Origin: Burkholderiales bacterium
GTDB lineage: Bacteria > Pseudomonadota > Gammaproteobacteria > Burkholderiales > Burkholderiaceae_D
Reading direction: 5' to 3'
Length of the DNA stretch: 64,000 nucleotides
Assembly: GCA_016177875.1 (NCBI GenBank)
Contig: JACOUL010000023.1
Location: forward strand, 1 to 64,000
Within the stretch, counting starts at the first letter, position 1. The number at the start of each line of letters is the position of its first letter. Position numbers and translations under genes: made by a program. Below the pieces are notes generated by a model. That model made no database searches, was not told where the DNA came from, and was given only the letters and a program-made list of their open reading frames with translations. This document shows, one piece after another, positions 1 to 9,103 of this stretch.

Positions 1-270
1 GAATTGGAAGACAAGCTGCCGCAGGAAGGAGAAGAGACAAGCAAGGGCAAGGCAGGCAATTTATGGGAAGTATGCATCAGCCTGCAAGCGCTCTTGTCCG
101 ACAGCGATGCCCAAGCCGTCGATTTGTTTGAACAGCATGCCAGCATGTTTGAGACGGCATTTGTCGAAAAATACGAAATCATTCGCAGCGCCATCGATAA
201 TTTTGATTTCGGCACGGCGCTGACTGCGCTGCAGAATGCGATGCAAGCGCACGCGGCCGCTGCAGAATGA
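1..270 (+). CDS. C-terminus of a signalling protein, probably a hybrid sensor histidine kinase (5' truncated)
   Basis: An open frame enters from the left edge and ends at TGA 268-270, so only about 89 C-terminal residues are visible. The tail is helical and acidic, with a stretch around LLSDSDAQAVDLFEQHASMF that resembles the C-terminal segment following receiver domains in burkholderial PAS-containing hybrid kinases. No phospho-acceptor histidine in an Hpt context can be recognised, so a phosphotransfer role is not supported. The call rests on resemblance of this tail only. The next gene is convergent and begins (3' end) 25 bases downstream. Confidence 0.45.
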   Translation, partial: ELEDKLPQEGEETSKGKAGNLWEVCISLQALLSDSDAQAVDLFEQHASMFETAFVEKYEIIRSAIDNFDFGTALTALQNAMQAHAAAAE

Positions 271-294
271 GATGAGAGCCTGTTATGAACTTGC

Positions 295-3198
295 CTAATA
301 GTTGTACCGAGAAATCGAAATCTGCCGCCCGTCGGGCAAGGTCAGCGTTCCTGTTGTCGTGCTGCTAAAGCTGATCGAAATATTCCCCACGTTGGAGTTG
401 ACTACCGACGCGCTTCGATATGCGCCGCCCAGCGTTTGGCCGTTGCCGTATTGCTGCCATGTGCCTAGATAGCTGGTGGAACTGCTCATAGCGGTCGGGC
501 CGGAAGCGTACCAGATCGGATTGCCAGAGCCATCGTACATATAACCCGCAAGGAACATTGTGCCGTTCTGGATTTCGATGGAAAATCCGCGCCCGCCTTC
601 GGCCGAATTCCACCACCAGCCGGCTTGCGGCGTGCCGTTCGGTACGACTGCACTCGCGCCATTCGCCACGATGTTATAGCGCTCAATAGCCGTGGTCGAT
701 CCGTTCGGCCATGTGATGATGCCGTGGGTCGTGTCGCTGAACGTAATGCCGATATTGCCGTTGTTGAGCGTGCCGGTCGGCGCAGTATATCCGCCGGTCA
801 AGGTCTGTCCGCCCATATAGGTGAGTAGCGGCGCGGTGAACGTCGTTCCGCTCACCGCAGCGGGACCGGCCGCGTACCAGGTGGCGCGGCCGCTCGTATC
901 GTACATGTAGGCGGCCATGAAAATATTGCTGCCTTGTTTTTCAATCGTATAGCCGCGCCCGCCCTCGGTGGGATTCCACCACCAGCCGCTCGCCGGTGCG
1001 AAATTCACCACGTCGCTACCGGTCGCGGTGTCCACGCGGAATACGCCTTCTCCTTTGGTGCCGGCATAGAGATTGCGCCCATCCTGCGCCAGCGTCAGCG
1101 TATTCACTGCGCGCATCGATAGTCCGGTGTTCACCTGTTGCCAGGATAGTCCGGCGGTGGTACTGCGGAAGACGCCGGAGTTCCAGTCCGCTGCGTAGAC
1201 GTTATTCGCATTCCGCGGGTCGACCACGATCGAGGTGATGATCTTATTGGCCAGCGTGTCGCTCGTGGTGGCCGCCGTCAGCACTTGCGTCCAGCTCGAA
1301 CCGCCGTTGACCGATTTGAAAATGCCTTGATCGCCGGTGCCGACGTATACCGTATTGCTGTCGGTCGGCGACAAGGCGATGGCGAATACATAAGCCGTCG
1401 GCAGATTCGAGGTGACATTGGTCCATTGCTCGCCGCTATTGAGACTTCGATAGATGCCGCCGCCGCGCGTGCCCGCATAGACGACGGAAGAATTGGTGGC
1501 GGACACCGCAAGCGCGGCAATGTTCATATTGGTCGACGTTAAGCCGGTGTTCTTTGCCGTCCAGGTGAGGCCGCCATCATCGGAACGGTAAACGCCGAAG
1601 CTCGTGTTCGGCACCGTATCCATCGGCCCGGTGAAAAATCCGCCGGATGAAAATCCCGCATAGGCGACTTGCGCATTGCTGGGGGCGTACACCAGTGCCT
1701 GAATGCCCTGGCGGCCAAACTGCGAAGTGTTCGCGAGCGAATGCCGATAGACCAGAGTCCAGGTGCTGCCGCCGTCCGTACTGCGGAAAATGCCGCCTTG
1801 ATGTTCATCGCCGATCAGCATCACCGCCGGATTGGCAGGACTGATCGCCGCGCTATACCACTCGCCGCCTTCGCCTAGAAAAGCGGTGCCGTTGAGCACG
1901 CCGGTCCAATTGCTGCCAGCATCGGTGCTGACGAACGGGCCGCTGCGTCCGATCGCCAGCAGCCGTCCGGGATTTTGCGCACTGACAGCGATTTTGTGAA
2001 TTTGCGCACCGGTATAGCCTTTGCTTAAAACTTGCCAAGTTTGTCCGCCATTCGTCGACTTGAGCACACCGCCGCCGTAGCAGTTGACCAGGAGCGTATT
2101 GGGGTCGTCGCGGTCGACGGTGATTTCAATCGGCACTCCCGCACGCACGCCTTCCGGCCCCCACTGCAAGCCGTTGGCCCCGGCGTAGCGCGTCCAAGTC
2201 AGGCCGCCGTCGCTGCTGCGATAGATCGCATAAGCGTTGCCCGCATAGACGATATTGGAATTGGATGGCGCGTAGGTGACGGCATTGAATACATTGTCCT
2301 GCGAGCCGGCGCTGGAAGGATTTTGGGGCGCCAGGACACGGGTCCAGGTGGTGCCGCCATCGATCGAGCGATAGACGCCGCCGAAAGTGCCGGCGTTATT
2401 TTCGGTATTGTGGCCGGTGGCAATGAGGGAAGTCGACGTTAGTGTCGGATGTGTCACGAGCCCGCCCACGAACAGGCTGGTAAGTCCCGAATTAACGGCA
2501 GTCCAGCTTGCGCCGCCGTCTTGCGTGCGCAGCATGCCGAGCCCTGTGATGTTGACGGCCTCGCGGTCGAATATGCCTGTGGCCATCAGCATCTTTTGCG
2601 GCGTCGACGGGTCGATCGTCAGCCAGCGCGACAGCGAGTCGCCCAGCCATACGCGCGTCCAGTTGGCGCCGCCGTCCGTTGTTTTGTATAACACGCCCTG
2701 TACGCGTTCAAATTCGGTTCCCTGAATGCCGGTGGACAGTTCCCCGGTCGCATACACGGTATTCGAGTCGCCCGGCTTGATTTGGAAATTGCGGATGGTG
2801 AGCCCGGTGTTTTCCGCGATACCGCTATCTTTCTTGACCCAGGAGGTGCCGCCGTCGGTCGATTTGAAAATTCCCCGAACGCCTTGCGTGCCGACCCAGA
2901 TGATGTTCGGATTCGAGGAGTCGATCGCCAGGCTGAAAACGGGAATGGCGTCGTTCGAAGGCCCGGTGCGAGTAGTTATGCCATTGTTGGACGATTGCCA
3001 AGTCGCGCCGCCGTCAAGGGAGCGATTGACGCCGCTCCAGGCGTCGGTGACGAAGATGATGTTTTTGTTCGTCGGGTGGACGCGCACGTTATAGCCGAGT
3101 CCGCCCAGCGGTCCGCCGGTCTTGGTCCAGGTCAAGCTTTGCGCCGTTGCGCCGCATGCAATGCACGCGGCAAGGAATGAGAACAAGAAGCGCTTCAT
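295..3198 (-). CDS. Secreted BNR-repeat beta-propeller protein with two C-terminal GWWWN modules
   Basis: The protein has 967 residues. Residues 1-19 are a classic signal peptide ending ATAQS, and a GGGGAGAG Shine-Dalgarno precedes the ATG. The body carries about 13 Asp-box (BNR) motifs of the form SxDGGxTW (for example SLDGGATW, STDGGTSW, SSDGGLTW) spread to about residue 730. They indicate one or two large beta-propellers of the sialidase/xyloglucanase/VPS10-like superfamily. The C-terminus has two roughly 100-residue repeats, each starting GWWWN.xEGGRG and ending ERYN or SRYN. I infer these to be secreted adhesion or polymer-binding modules seen in Burkholderiales. Sialidase catalytic residues cannot be assigned, so an enzymatic role is uncertain. 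It is divergent from the cytochrome peroxidase gene. Confidence 0.8.
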   Translation of the reverse strand: MKRFLFSFLAACIACGATAQSLTWTKTGGPLGGLGYNVRVHPTNKNIIFVTDAWSGVNRSLDGGATWQSSNNGITTRTGPSNDAIPVFSLAIDSSNPNIIWVGTQGVRGIFKSTDGGTSWVKKDSGIAENTGLTIRNFQIKPGDSNTVYATGELSTGIQGTEFERVQGVLYKTTDGGANWTRVWLGDSLSRWLTIDPSTPQKMLMATGIFDREAVNITGLGMLRTQDGGASWTAVNSGLTSLFVGGLVTHPTLTSTSLIATGHNTENNAGTFGGVYRSIDGGTTWTRVLAPQNPSSAGSQDNVFNAVTYAPSNSNIVYAGNAYAIYRSSDGGLTWTRYAGANGLQWGPEGVRAGVPIEITVDRDDPNTLLVNCYGGGVLKSTNGGQTWQVLSKGYTGAQIHKIAVSAQNPGRLLAIGRSGPFVSTDAGSNWTGVLNGTAFLGEGGEWYSAAISPANPAVMLIGDEHQGGIFRSTDGGSTWTLVYRHSLANTSQFGRQGIQALVYAPSNAQVAYAGFSSGGFFTGPMDTVPNTSFGVYRSDDGGLTWTAKNTGLTSTNMNIAALAVSATNSSVVYAGTRGGGIYRSLNSGEQWTNVTSNLPTAYVFAIALSPTDSNTVYVGTGDQGIFKSVNGGSSWTQVLTAATTSDTLANKIITSIVVDPRNANNVYAADWNSGVFRSTTAGLSWQQVNTGLSMRAVNTLTLAQDGRNLYAGTKGEGVFRVDTATGSDVVNFAPASGWWWNPTEGGRGYTIEKQGSNIFMAAYMYDTSGRATWYAAGPAAVSGTTFTAPLLTYMGGQTLTGGYTAPTGTLNNGNIGITFSDTTHGIITWPNGSTTAIERYNIVANGASAVVPNGTPQAGWWWNSAEGGRGFSIEIQNGTMFLAGYMYDGSGNPIWYASGPTAMSSSTSYLGTWQQYGNGQTLGGAYRSASVVNSNVGNISISFSSTTTGTLTLPDGRQISISRYNY

Positions 3199-3322
3199 TG
3201 AATGTCTCTCCCCTTTTTTTACCGGCTCACGTTCTTTAAGTTAAAAGTAGACATCAGCCGGTGAGCCTCGTCAAGATGAGAAAATCAATTCTGTCGGGTT
3301 TATCCAGGCGTAGAATCAAACC

Positions 3323-5497
3323 ATGAGATTGCAGCTCCATTCGTTGATCCTGCTTTGCTTCTGCGCGGCGACGTCTGCTTACGGCGCTACGCCGAGCGAC
3401 GGTCAAGCGGTCAATCGCCAGCGCGCCGAGCTGGGCCGCCATCTCTTTTTCGATAAGCGCTTGTCCGGCGACTGGGGCATGTCTTGCGCTTCTTGCCACA
3501 ATCCCATGCACGGATGGAGCGACGGTCGTGCGCTGGCGCGCGGATACAGCGGGGCCAATTACGGCGCCGCGGCGCCAAACGGTTTACGCTACTTTCGAAA
3601 TACGCCGGCTTTGTTTGATGTCGCCGGCGCCGACAGCTTCAATACGGATGGCCATGCTTCAAGCCTGAGCCAATCGGTGGGTGCAATGCTTACGAGCGCT
3701 CATTTCATGCATGCAGATTCCGCACTGGTCGTCGAGCGGGTGTGGCAATCTCCGCAATATCGCGTGCTGTGGAAACGGGCTTACGGCGCGCATGCGCAGC
3801 CGTCCGACCAAGGAGTGATCGCTGCCTTGAGCGAATTCATTCGCACGCTCTCGCCGGGCATGACACCATATGATCGCTATCTGCGCGGCGAGCAGGCGGC
3901 CTTATCCATTGAAGCGCAACAGGGGCTTGCTTTGTTCCAGGGAAAAGCCGGCTGCATTGCCTGCCACAGCGGACCGAGATTAAGCGATGGCAAATTCCAT
4001 CGGCTGGGTGTGCCGGACCATCCCGACATTGCCGCCGACCCGCTGCGCATGATGACGATGTTGAATCATTACGCGGCACTCCGCATGCCGGATTACATGC
4101 AAGCGAACACGGACGTAGGTCGATATGTCGTGACGCGTGACGAAAAGGATCGTGGTCGATTCAAGACGCCGGGCCTGCGCGGATTACGTTACACCGGCCC
4201 CTATATGCATAATGGCATGCTTGGAACCCTCGACGCGGTCGTCGATTTCTACGATCGAGGCGGAGGAGATGGCGCGGAACTGAAACCCTTGTCGCTGACA
4301 GTCGAGGAAAAAAAAGCCTTGGTCGCCTTGCTTGAATCCATGAGCGGCGAGCCGGTGCGTATGGAGCTGCCGCAAGTGCTTGCCTTGGCCTTGCATCCTG
4401 CAGTCGAACGCAAGATCCGCGGGAAAGTGCGCCCGGCTCTTGCCGCTTCCTTTCCACCGCTTGCGCCTTTGCCGCCGGTGCCGGTGCCGCCGAACAATCC
4501 GATGAGCGCAGAAAAGATTGCGCTCGGCAAAAAATTATTCTGGGACGGGAGGCTGTCGGGCAATGGCCAGTTGGCATGCGTGTCTTGCCATTTGCCGGCA
4601 CTCGGCTGGGGCGACGGCCAATCGACCTCGCGCGCCTATCCCGGCACCAAGAATTGGCGCAACGCGCGCACGGTGTTGAATGCGGCCTATTACAAAAAAC
4701 TTTTTTGGGACGGTGCCGCCGATAGCCTGGAATCGCAAGCGCCGAAGGCCGCGCATAGCCCGATCGAAGGGCACGGCGATTTTGCGACGATGGAAATGCG
4801 CTTGCGCTTCATCCCCGAATATGTCGCAGAATTCAGCAAAGTGTTCGGTACGGAGTGGCCGCAGATAAGCCAGGCATGGCAAGCGATCGCCAGCTACGAA
4901 AGAACCCTGGTCTCCGATGCTGCCAAGGTGCCGTTCGATCGATACATGAACGGCGACAAGCAGGCTTTGAGTCAGTCAGCCTTGCGCGGATTGGTGCTGT
5001 TTCAAGGAAAGGCCAATTGCATCACCTGTCACAACGGTCCATTGGCGACCGATCAAAAATATCATGCGCTCGGCGTGCCACCATCATCTGCGGTAAGAAA
5101 CGATCCGCTGCTCCAAATCACGTATCGCTGGAAGCAGAAGCAGCCGAGTTCGAATGCGGTGCAATTGGATGATGCCGGCTTGTACAACCTGACGCGTGAT
5201 GCGAAGGATATAGGTAAATTCAGGACGCCATCGCTGCGCGAGCTCAAATACACCGGCCCTTATATGCACAATGGCGTATTCGAGCAATTGATCGACGTGG
5301 TGAAATTTTTTAATCGAGGCGGCGGACCGGGGGCGTCGGCGCTCAAGCCTTTGGGCCTGAGCGAGTCTGAAGAAAAAGATCTGGTGGCGTTTCTTGAGGC
5401 GCTCAGCATGGATCAGCCGCTCTTGGATACCGCCCCCAATTTACCGGAGTGGCGAGCTGACGGGAAAAGCTCGAATCCCGTTCAGCCAGCCAAATGA
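3323..5497 (+). CDS. Tandem di-heme cytochrome c peroxidase (MauG/CcpA family), four heme sites
   Basis: The protein has 724 residues with an N-terminal signal peptide (residues 1-21), so it is periplasmic. Two complete CcpA/MauG-type modules lie in series. Module 1 has CASCH at 55-59 and CIACH at 211-215. Module 2 has CVSCH at 419-423 and CITCH at 566-570. Each module also ends with a TPxLRxLxYTGPYMHNG segment, whose Met/His region supplies an axial ligand or loop in this family. A Pro-rich linker (about 375-392) joins the modules. Family members usually carry one such module of 320-450 residues and reduce H2O2 or oxidise substrates with c-type cytochrome electrons. The doubled form therefore predicts four c-hemes on one chain. 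Substrate unknown. Confidence 0.9.
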   Translation: MRLQLHSLILLCFCAATSAYGATPSDGQAVNRQRAELGRHLFFDKRLSGDWGMSCASCHNPMHGWSDGRALARGYSGANYGAAAPNGLRYFRNTPALFDVAGADSFNTDGHASSLSQSVGAMLTSAHFMHADSALVVERVWQSPQYRVLWKRAYGAHAQPSDQGVIAALSEFIRTLSPGMTPYDRYLRGEQAALSIEAQQGLALFQGKAGCIACHSGPRLSDGKFHRLGVPDHPDIAADPLRMMTMLNHYAALRMPDYMQANTDVGRYVVTRDEKDRGRFKTPGLRGLRYTGPYMHNGMLGTLDAVVDFYDRGGGDGAELKPLSLTVEEKKALVALLESMSGEPVRMELPQVLALALHPAVERKIRGKVRPALAASFPPLAPLPPVPVPPNNPMSAEKIALGKKLFWDGRLSGNGQLACVSCHLPALGWGDGQSTSRAYPGTKNWRNARTVLNAAYYKKLFWDGAADSLESQAPKAAHSPIEGHGDFATMEMRLRFIPEYVAEFSKVFGTEWPQISQAWQAIASYERTLVSDAAKVPFDRYMNGDKQALSQSALRGLVLFQGKANCITCHNGPLATDQKYHALGVPPSSAVRNDPLLQITYRWKQKQPSSNAVQLDDAGLYNLTRDAKDIGKFRTPSLRELKYTGPYMHNGVFEQLIDVVKFFNRGGGPGASALKPLGLSESEEKDLVAFLEALSMDQPLLDTAPNLPEWRADGKSSNPVQPAK

Positions 5498-5538
5498 GCA
5501 GTCCAGCGCATCGATAGCGTGTAGAGTCTTTACTACGC

Positions 5539-6330
5539 CTACTTCACATTTATAAACGGCACCGCGCCGCCGGAAACATTCGGTAAGTGCCCGTCCCATT
5601 TCTCGATAGCCAGGCGCTGGTTCTCCATTTCGCGAAGCTTGATCAATTCGGGCGTGACTTGCTGGCGTTGTGCCGCCAGCGCTTCTGCTTCAGCCTTGGC
5701 TTGCGTGACTTTTTGGCGCGCTTCGACTTCGATGCGCTGCAGATCGCGTTCGGCTTTGAGCTTTAACTGTTCGGCGGTGGTTTTCGCTTCGATGGCGTCG
5801 TTGAAGGATTTCGAAAAATTGAAATTCACAATCGAAAATTCATCCACCACAATACCGTGGCGCTCCAGACGCTCGCGCAGCTTGCTCACGATCTGGTCGC
5901 GCACGTCGGTACGTTTGGCGATCAGCTCTTCTGCGGTGAAGCGCGCGGTCACGGCTTTCACGGATTCCTGCACGGACGGAATGATGATGCGCTCGCCCGG
6001 TTGGTTACCGAGGTCGCGGAATACCGAAACGGCCGCTTCCGGCTTGATGTGGTAATTCAGCGCGATCTTGGTATGCACGGTTTGCAGGTCGCGCGATGCG
6101 GCGTCACCGTCGCCTTCACCTTTTTGAATCGACACGTTTACCAAGTTCAGTGTTTGAGCAATCGGTATGCGAAAGTGAATTCCCTCGCTCATGACTTCAT
6201 TGGATGGATTGCCGAATGTCGTCATGACGCCGCGGTGGCCGGCAGGGACAGTGGCGAACGGCGCTAATAACGCTAGCAAGAACAAAATAACGACGAAGCC
6301 GATGAGTTTAGCCAGAACATTTTTCAGCAT
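5539..6330 (-). CDS. SPFH/prohibitin-family membrane protein
   Basis: The protein has 263 residues. One N-terminal transmembrane segment (about 8-28) is followed by an SPFH/band-7 domain beginning VPAGHRGVMTTFG, then a charged coiled-coil region rich in Glu/Lys/Ala (about 180-235). This is the architecture of prohibitin/HflC-type scaffolds, which oligomerise at the membrane and modulate proteases such as FtsH. No partner such as hflK or an NfeD gene is adjacent. The MBL-fold gene upstream on the same strand ends 62 bases before its start, so co-transcription is possible. It is convergent with the peroxidase gene. Confidence 0.85.
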   Translation of the reverse strand: MLKNVLAKLIGFVVILFLLALLAPFATVPAGHRGVMTTFGNPSNEVMSEGIHFRIPIAQTLNLVNVSIQKGEGDGDAASRDLQTVHTKIALNYHIKPEAAVSVFRDLGNQPGERIIIPSVQESVKAVTARFTAEELIAKRTDVRDQIVSKLRERLERHGIVVDEFSIVNFNFSKSFNDAIEAKTTAEQLKLKAERDLQRIEVEARQKVTQAKAEAEALAAQRQQVTPELIKLREMENQRLAIEKWDGHLPNVSGGAVPFINVK

Positions 6331-6392
6331 ATTTTCCCCCTAAAGAATTTTTATTGTGCGCAGCCGCGCAATATGCGAGCGAGGAAATTTTA

Positions 6393-7376
6393 TCAGTTGG
6401 GCTTGGTACGGGATGCATCTACCTTAAAATCATAAGGCTCGCCGCGCTGGAGATAGACGACTCTGTTCTGCATTTCGGCTATTTTGACGCGTTTGTTAAA
6501 GTCCTCCAACGACGATTTGAAATGATCGTAATCGTCGAAATGAATCGGAATTGCTTTGCGCGGCGCAAGTAGCTGCAGCAAATCGGCCCCTTGTTTTGCA
6601 TCCATGGTGACATGCATCATGCCGAGCAATTTTTCGCCGCCGAGGTTCAGCATCGCTAAGTCGATATCCGGATAGCGCCGTACGATCTCTCCTAAATCAT
6701 CGAAGAGAACGGTGTCGCCGCTTAAATAGATGCGGTAGTAAACGCGTCCGTCCGGCGTGCCGAATTCCAGCATGCTTCCCATCGCTTCCGGCAAAATGCT
6801 CGCTGCGATACCGTTGCCATGTCGAGCCGGTAGCGCGGTGATACGCAACACGGCGTCGCCCTTTTTTACGGCGATCATTTTCCATGGAATAAGCGGATGC
6901 AGCGCCTGAAATCCGAAGTTGCCGAGTGCCGATGCAGCTTGGGATGTCGTCATGATCGGTATGGTGCGATCCAATTTTTCTTGTACGACTTGATCGAAGT
7001 GGTCGCCTTGCAGTTGCGTGACGATAATAAGATCGAGCGGGGGCAGGCTCTCAAATGCAAAGGCGGGGTCGGTCAGGCGTTTTGCGCTGCGCCCAAATCC
7101 CAGATAGGCACGCTCTTCCTTGCGTAAAAAATTTGGATCGGTAAGGATGGTAAAACCGGCGTAGCGAATCAACAGGGTTGCATTGCCGATGAAGGTGACG
7201 GAGCCGCTTTCTAAGTTCGGCGTGCCTGGCGTTGCATGCAAGTCCAATACCGTGGCGCCTGAGGCTTGCTGCGGCGAATTGCTTCCATTGCCTTGTGCAA
7301 CGGCGTACGCGAGCGTAATCCACAGAAGCAATAGCCAAATCGTGAGCCGATTGAGGGCGTGCAATTTTGCCGCCAC
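6393..7376 (-). CDS. Exported metallo-beta-lactamase-fold (UlaG-like) protein with altered metal site
   Basis: The protein has 327 residues. An N-terminal hydrophobic segment (about 8-28, ending AYAVAQG) suggests export. The fold is that of UlaG-like MBL hydrolases: VTFIGNATLLIRYAGFTILTDP near the start, RHGNG, a YLSGDT segment and IPIHFDDYDHF near the end. The signature usually written HxHxDH reads QLQGDH here (codons at 6999-7019). Two of the zinc-ligand histidines are therefore Gln, while the Asp-His pair and the later His/Asp ligands remain. It may bind a single metal or have lost hydrolase activity. The gene lies between an SPFH gene and an AI-2E-type permease, all on the same strand. 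Confidence 0.75.
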   Translation of the reverse strand: MAAKLHALNRLTIWLLLLWITLAYAVAQGNGSNSPQQASGATVLDLHATPGTPNLESGSVTFIGNATLLIRYAGFTILTDPNFLRKEERAYLGFGRSAKRLTDPAFAFESLPPLDLIIVTQLQGDHFDQVVQEKLDRTIPIMTTSQAASALGNFGFQALHPLIPWKMIAVKKGDAVLRITALPARHGNGIAASILPEAMGSMLEFGTPDGRVYYRIYLSGDTVLFDDLGEIVRRYPDIDLAMLNLGGEKLLGMMHVTMDAKQGADLLQLLAPRKAIPIHFDDYDHFKSSLEDFNKRVKIAEMQNRVVYLQRGEPYDFKVDASRTKPN

Positions 7377-7477
7377 GATGTTCTCCCGCGATGCACTAAG
7401 CTTTCAACTTAGGCGGGAAAAAAACATGAGGCAAGTTCAAACCGGCTCAGCGGCCCATAGTTTGCCCTGTATCAAAA

Positions 7478-8575
7478 TTAGGATAGAGGCGACGCCGGTG
7501 GTTGGGACGGCTGCTCTTCTACGAAGTCTGCTTCGGTCGCCCAGGCAACCATAACCGCGTGGCCGACGGCGAGCAGGGTGGGGCCGATAAACATGCCGAG
7601 AAACCCGAACGCAAATACGCCTCCCATCATGCCCAGCAACGCACTCAAGAACGGCAGCTGCTTGCCTTTACTGATCATCAAAGGTTTGAGCAAATTTTCT
7701 GCGGCGCCGATAACAATAATTCCCCAAGAGAGCAAAAAGATTGCCCAGCCGATTTCCCCTTGGCTATAAAGCCATAGGGTCGCCGGAATCCAAATAATAG
7801 GTGCCCCCAAGATGGGCAATACGGCTAAGAAAAACGTCATGAAACCCCAAATGCCCGCACCCGGCACGCCTGCAATCCAGTAGCCGAATCCTGCCAGCAC
7901 ACCCTGAATCAAGGCATTGCCCAAGGTGCCGTATACAACGCCGTGAATCGTGTCCCCGGTTAAGCGAAGAAGATAAGGGCCTCGGTCGCCCGCGATGCGC
8001 CGTATGGTGGCTTGTAGCCATGCCAGCACAGTTTCTCCACTTACGTAAAAGAAATATGCCAAGAAGATGCTGAGCGCCATTTGCAGCACGCCCATGGCGG
8101 TTGAGGCGGACAGGGTGAGCAGCCATTGGCCCAGAGGCGCGGCAAGCTTATCCCGAATAAAATCGGCAATCTGCGGGTCGCCTTGCAGAAAGCGTGCCCA
8201 AAATTCCTCAATCTTAACGCCCACGAATGGCAACTTGGCAATCCATTGCGGAACCGGCGGTAATCCTTTTTCGATAAGACGGGTGGCGAAACTTTGCACT
8301 TCTTGGGCTTGATCGATCAGCGCCGCCACGGCATAGGCGAATGGTCCCATGACAATGAGCAACACAGCGATCACCATTAATGCCGCCGATAAAGCGCGTC
8401 GGCCGCGCAGCAATTTGACTTGATGCCGATAAATTTCCCACGTGGAATAGGCGATGATAGCGGCCCAAACCAGTGGCCCTAAAAAGGGGCGCAGGATGTA
8501 AATGCATCCGCCGATCAACAAAACAATGGCGGCAATTCCGGCTAATTGCTCAAGTAAGCGATCGCTATTTGTCAT
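7478..8575 (-). CDS. AI-2E family (PerM-like) membrane exporter
   Basis: The protein has 365 residues with about eight predicted membrane segments. The family pattern is clear: an N-terminal pair of TM helices (IAAIVLLIGGCIYILRPF), a long periplasmic or cytoplasmic middle segment (about 110-180) and a C-terminal block with VPGAGIWGFMTFFLAVLP and FGFLGMFIGPTLLAVGHAV. Family members include TqsA (AI-2 export) and sodium/proton antiporter-like proteins. Sequence alone does not say which substrate applies. The start is ATG at 8575. It ends about 100 bases upstream of the MBL-fold gene and is divergent from the small HTH gene across an AT-rich intergenic region. Confidence 0.85.
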   Translation of the reverse strand: MTNSDRLLEQLAGIAAIVLLIGGCIYILRPFLGPLVWAAIIAYSTWEIYRHQVKLLRGRRALSAALMVIAVLLIVMGPFAYAVAALIDQAQEVQSFATRLIEKGLPPVPQWIAKLPFVGVKIEEFWARFLQGDPQIADFIRDKLAAPLGQWLLTLSASTAMGVLQMALSIFLAYFFYVSGETVLAWLQATIRRIAGDRGPYLLRLTGDTIHGVVYGTLGNALIQGVLAGFGYWIAGVPGAGIWGFMTFFLAVLPILGAPIIWIPATLWLYSQGEIGWAIFLLSWGIIVIGAAENLLKPLMISKGKQLPFLSALLGMMGGVFAFGFLGMFIGPTLLAVGHAVMVAWATEADFVEEQPSQPPASPLS

Positions 8576-8738
8576 TGTTCAGCGGCAACATAGAGGCGAA
8601 TTCCGTTGCTAGGGGTTATTAATACGCCAAACAATATACGTTTTTGATCAATTTTAAGAATATTTTTATGAACTTTTTAACGGACAACAAGGTCATGTTC
8701 ATATAGCAATAATAGAGTACAAAGGGCACTGACCTTAA
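8576..8738. promoter_or_regulatory. AT-rich divergent intergenic region
   Basis: About 160 bases separate the exporter start from the HTH-like frame. The stretch 8626-8720 is much more AT-rich than its surroundings and holds a TTGATC with a following AATATTTTTATGA, a plausible sigma-70 promoter reading rightward. No operator palindrome stood out. Confidence 0.35.
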
Positions 8739-9023
8739 CATCACTCTATATCGTCGAGGCAATCATGGCAGAACGACGCCGCCTTATCGCGTAAGCTCGA
8801 AGTTGCGCCACCTGTGATCAGCAAAATTCGTCACCGCCGCCTGCCGATCGGGGCGTCCTTGCTGATTCGCATGCATGAGGTGACCGGTATGAGCATCCGC
8901 GAGCTGCGCGACTTGATGGGCGATCGTCGCACCAAGTACCGCTTGAGCGACGCTCAGGGCAAACCGAAGGCAGGTCCCGGTGCCGAAGGCGCCCAGGCCC
9001 AGCAAAGCAGCCCTATGCATTGA
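8739..9023 (+). pseudogene. Small helix-turn-helix-type protein gene with damaged or non-standard start
   Basis: The frame reads SWQNDAALSRKLEVAPPVIS then KIRHRRLPIGASLLIRMHEV and SIRELRDLMGDRR. This is the body of a small Cro/C1-like DNA-binding family common in Burkholderiales, in which homologues begin some 15 residues before NDAALSR with an ATG. Here that frame has no ATG/GTG/TTG between the TAA at 8736-8738 and the GTG at 8814. The only nearby ATG (8765) is in another frame and stops after nine codons. Starting at GTG 8814 would delete half of the HTH. The simplest reading is a frameshift or deletion near 8765-8775, making this a recent pseudogene or a sequencing error. The tail after MGDRR is Gly/Ala/Gln-rich. 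Confidence 0.55.
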
Positions 9024-9103
9024 ATTGTCGGCGCTAAAAGGGCGTAGCGGTGCTGGCTTACAAGCCAGTATGCGTCCTGTAAGGGCCGGCAATTTGGTTT
9101 GCA

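Noticed and set aside
9052-9067. Short dyad CTGGCTTACAAGCCAG as a terminator
   Set aside because: Stem of six or seven bases with a tiny loop and no T-run; probably chance.
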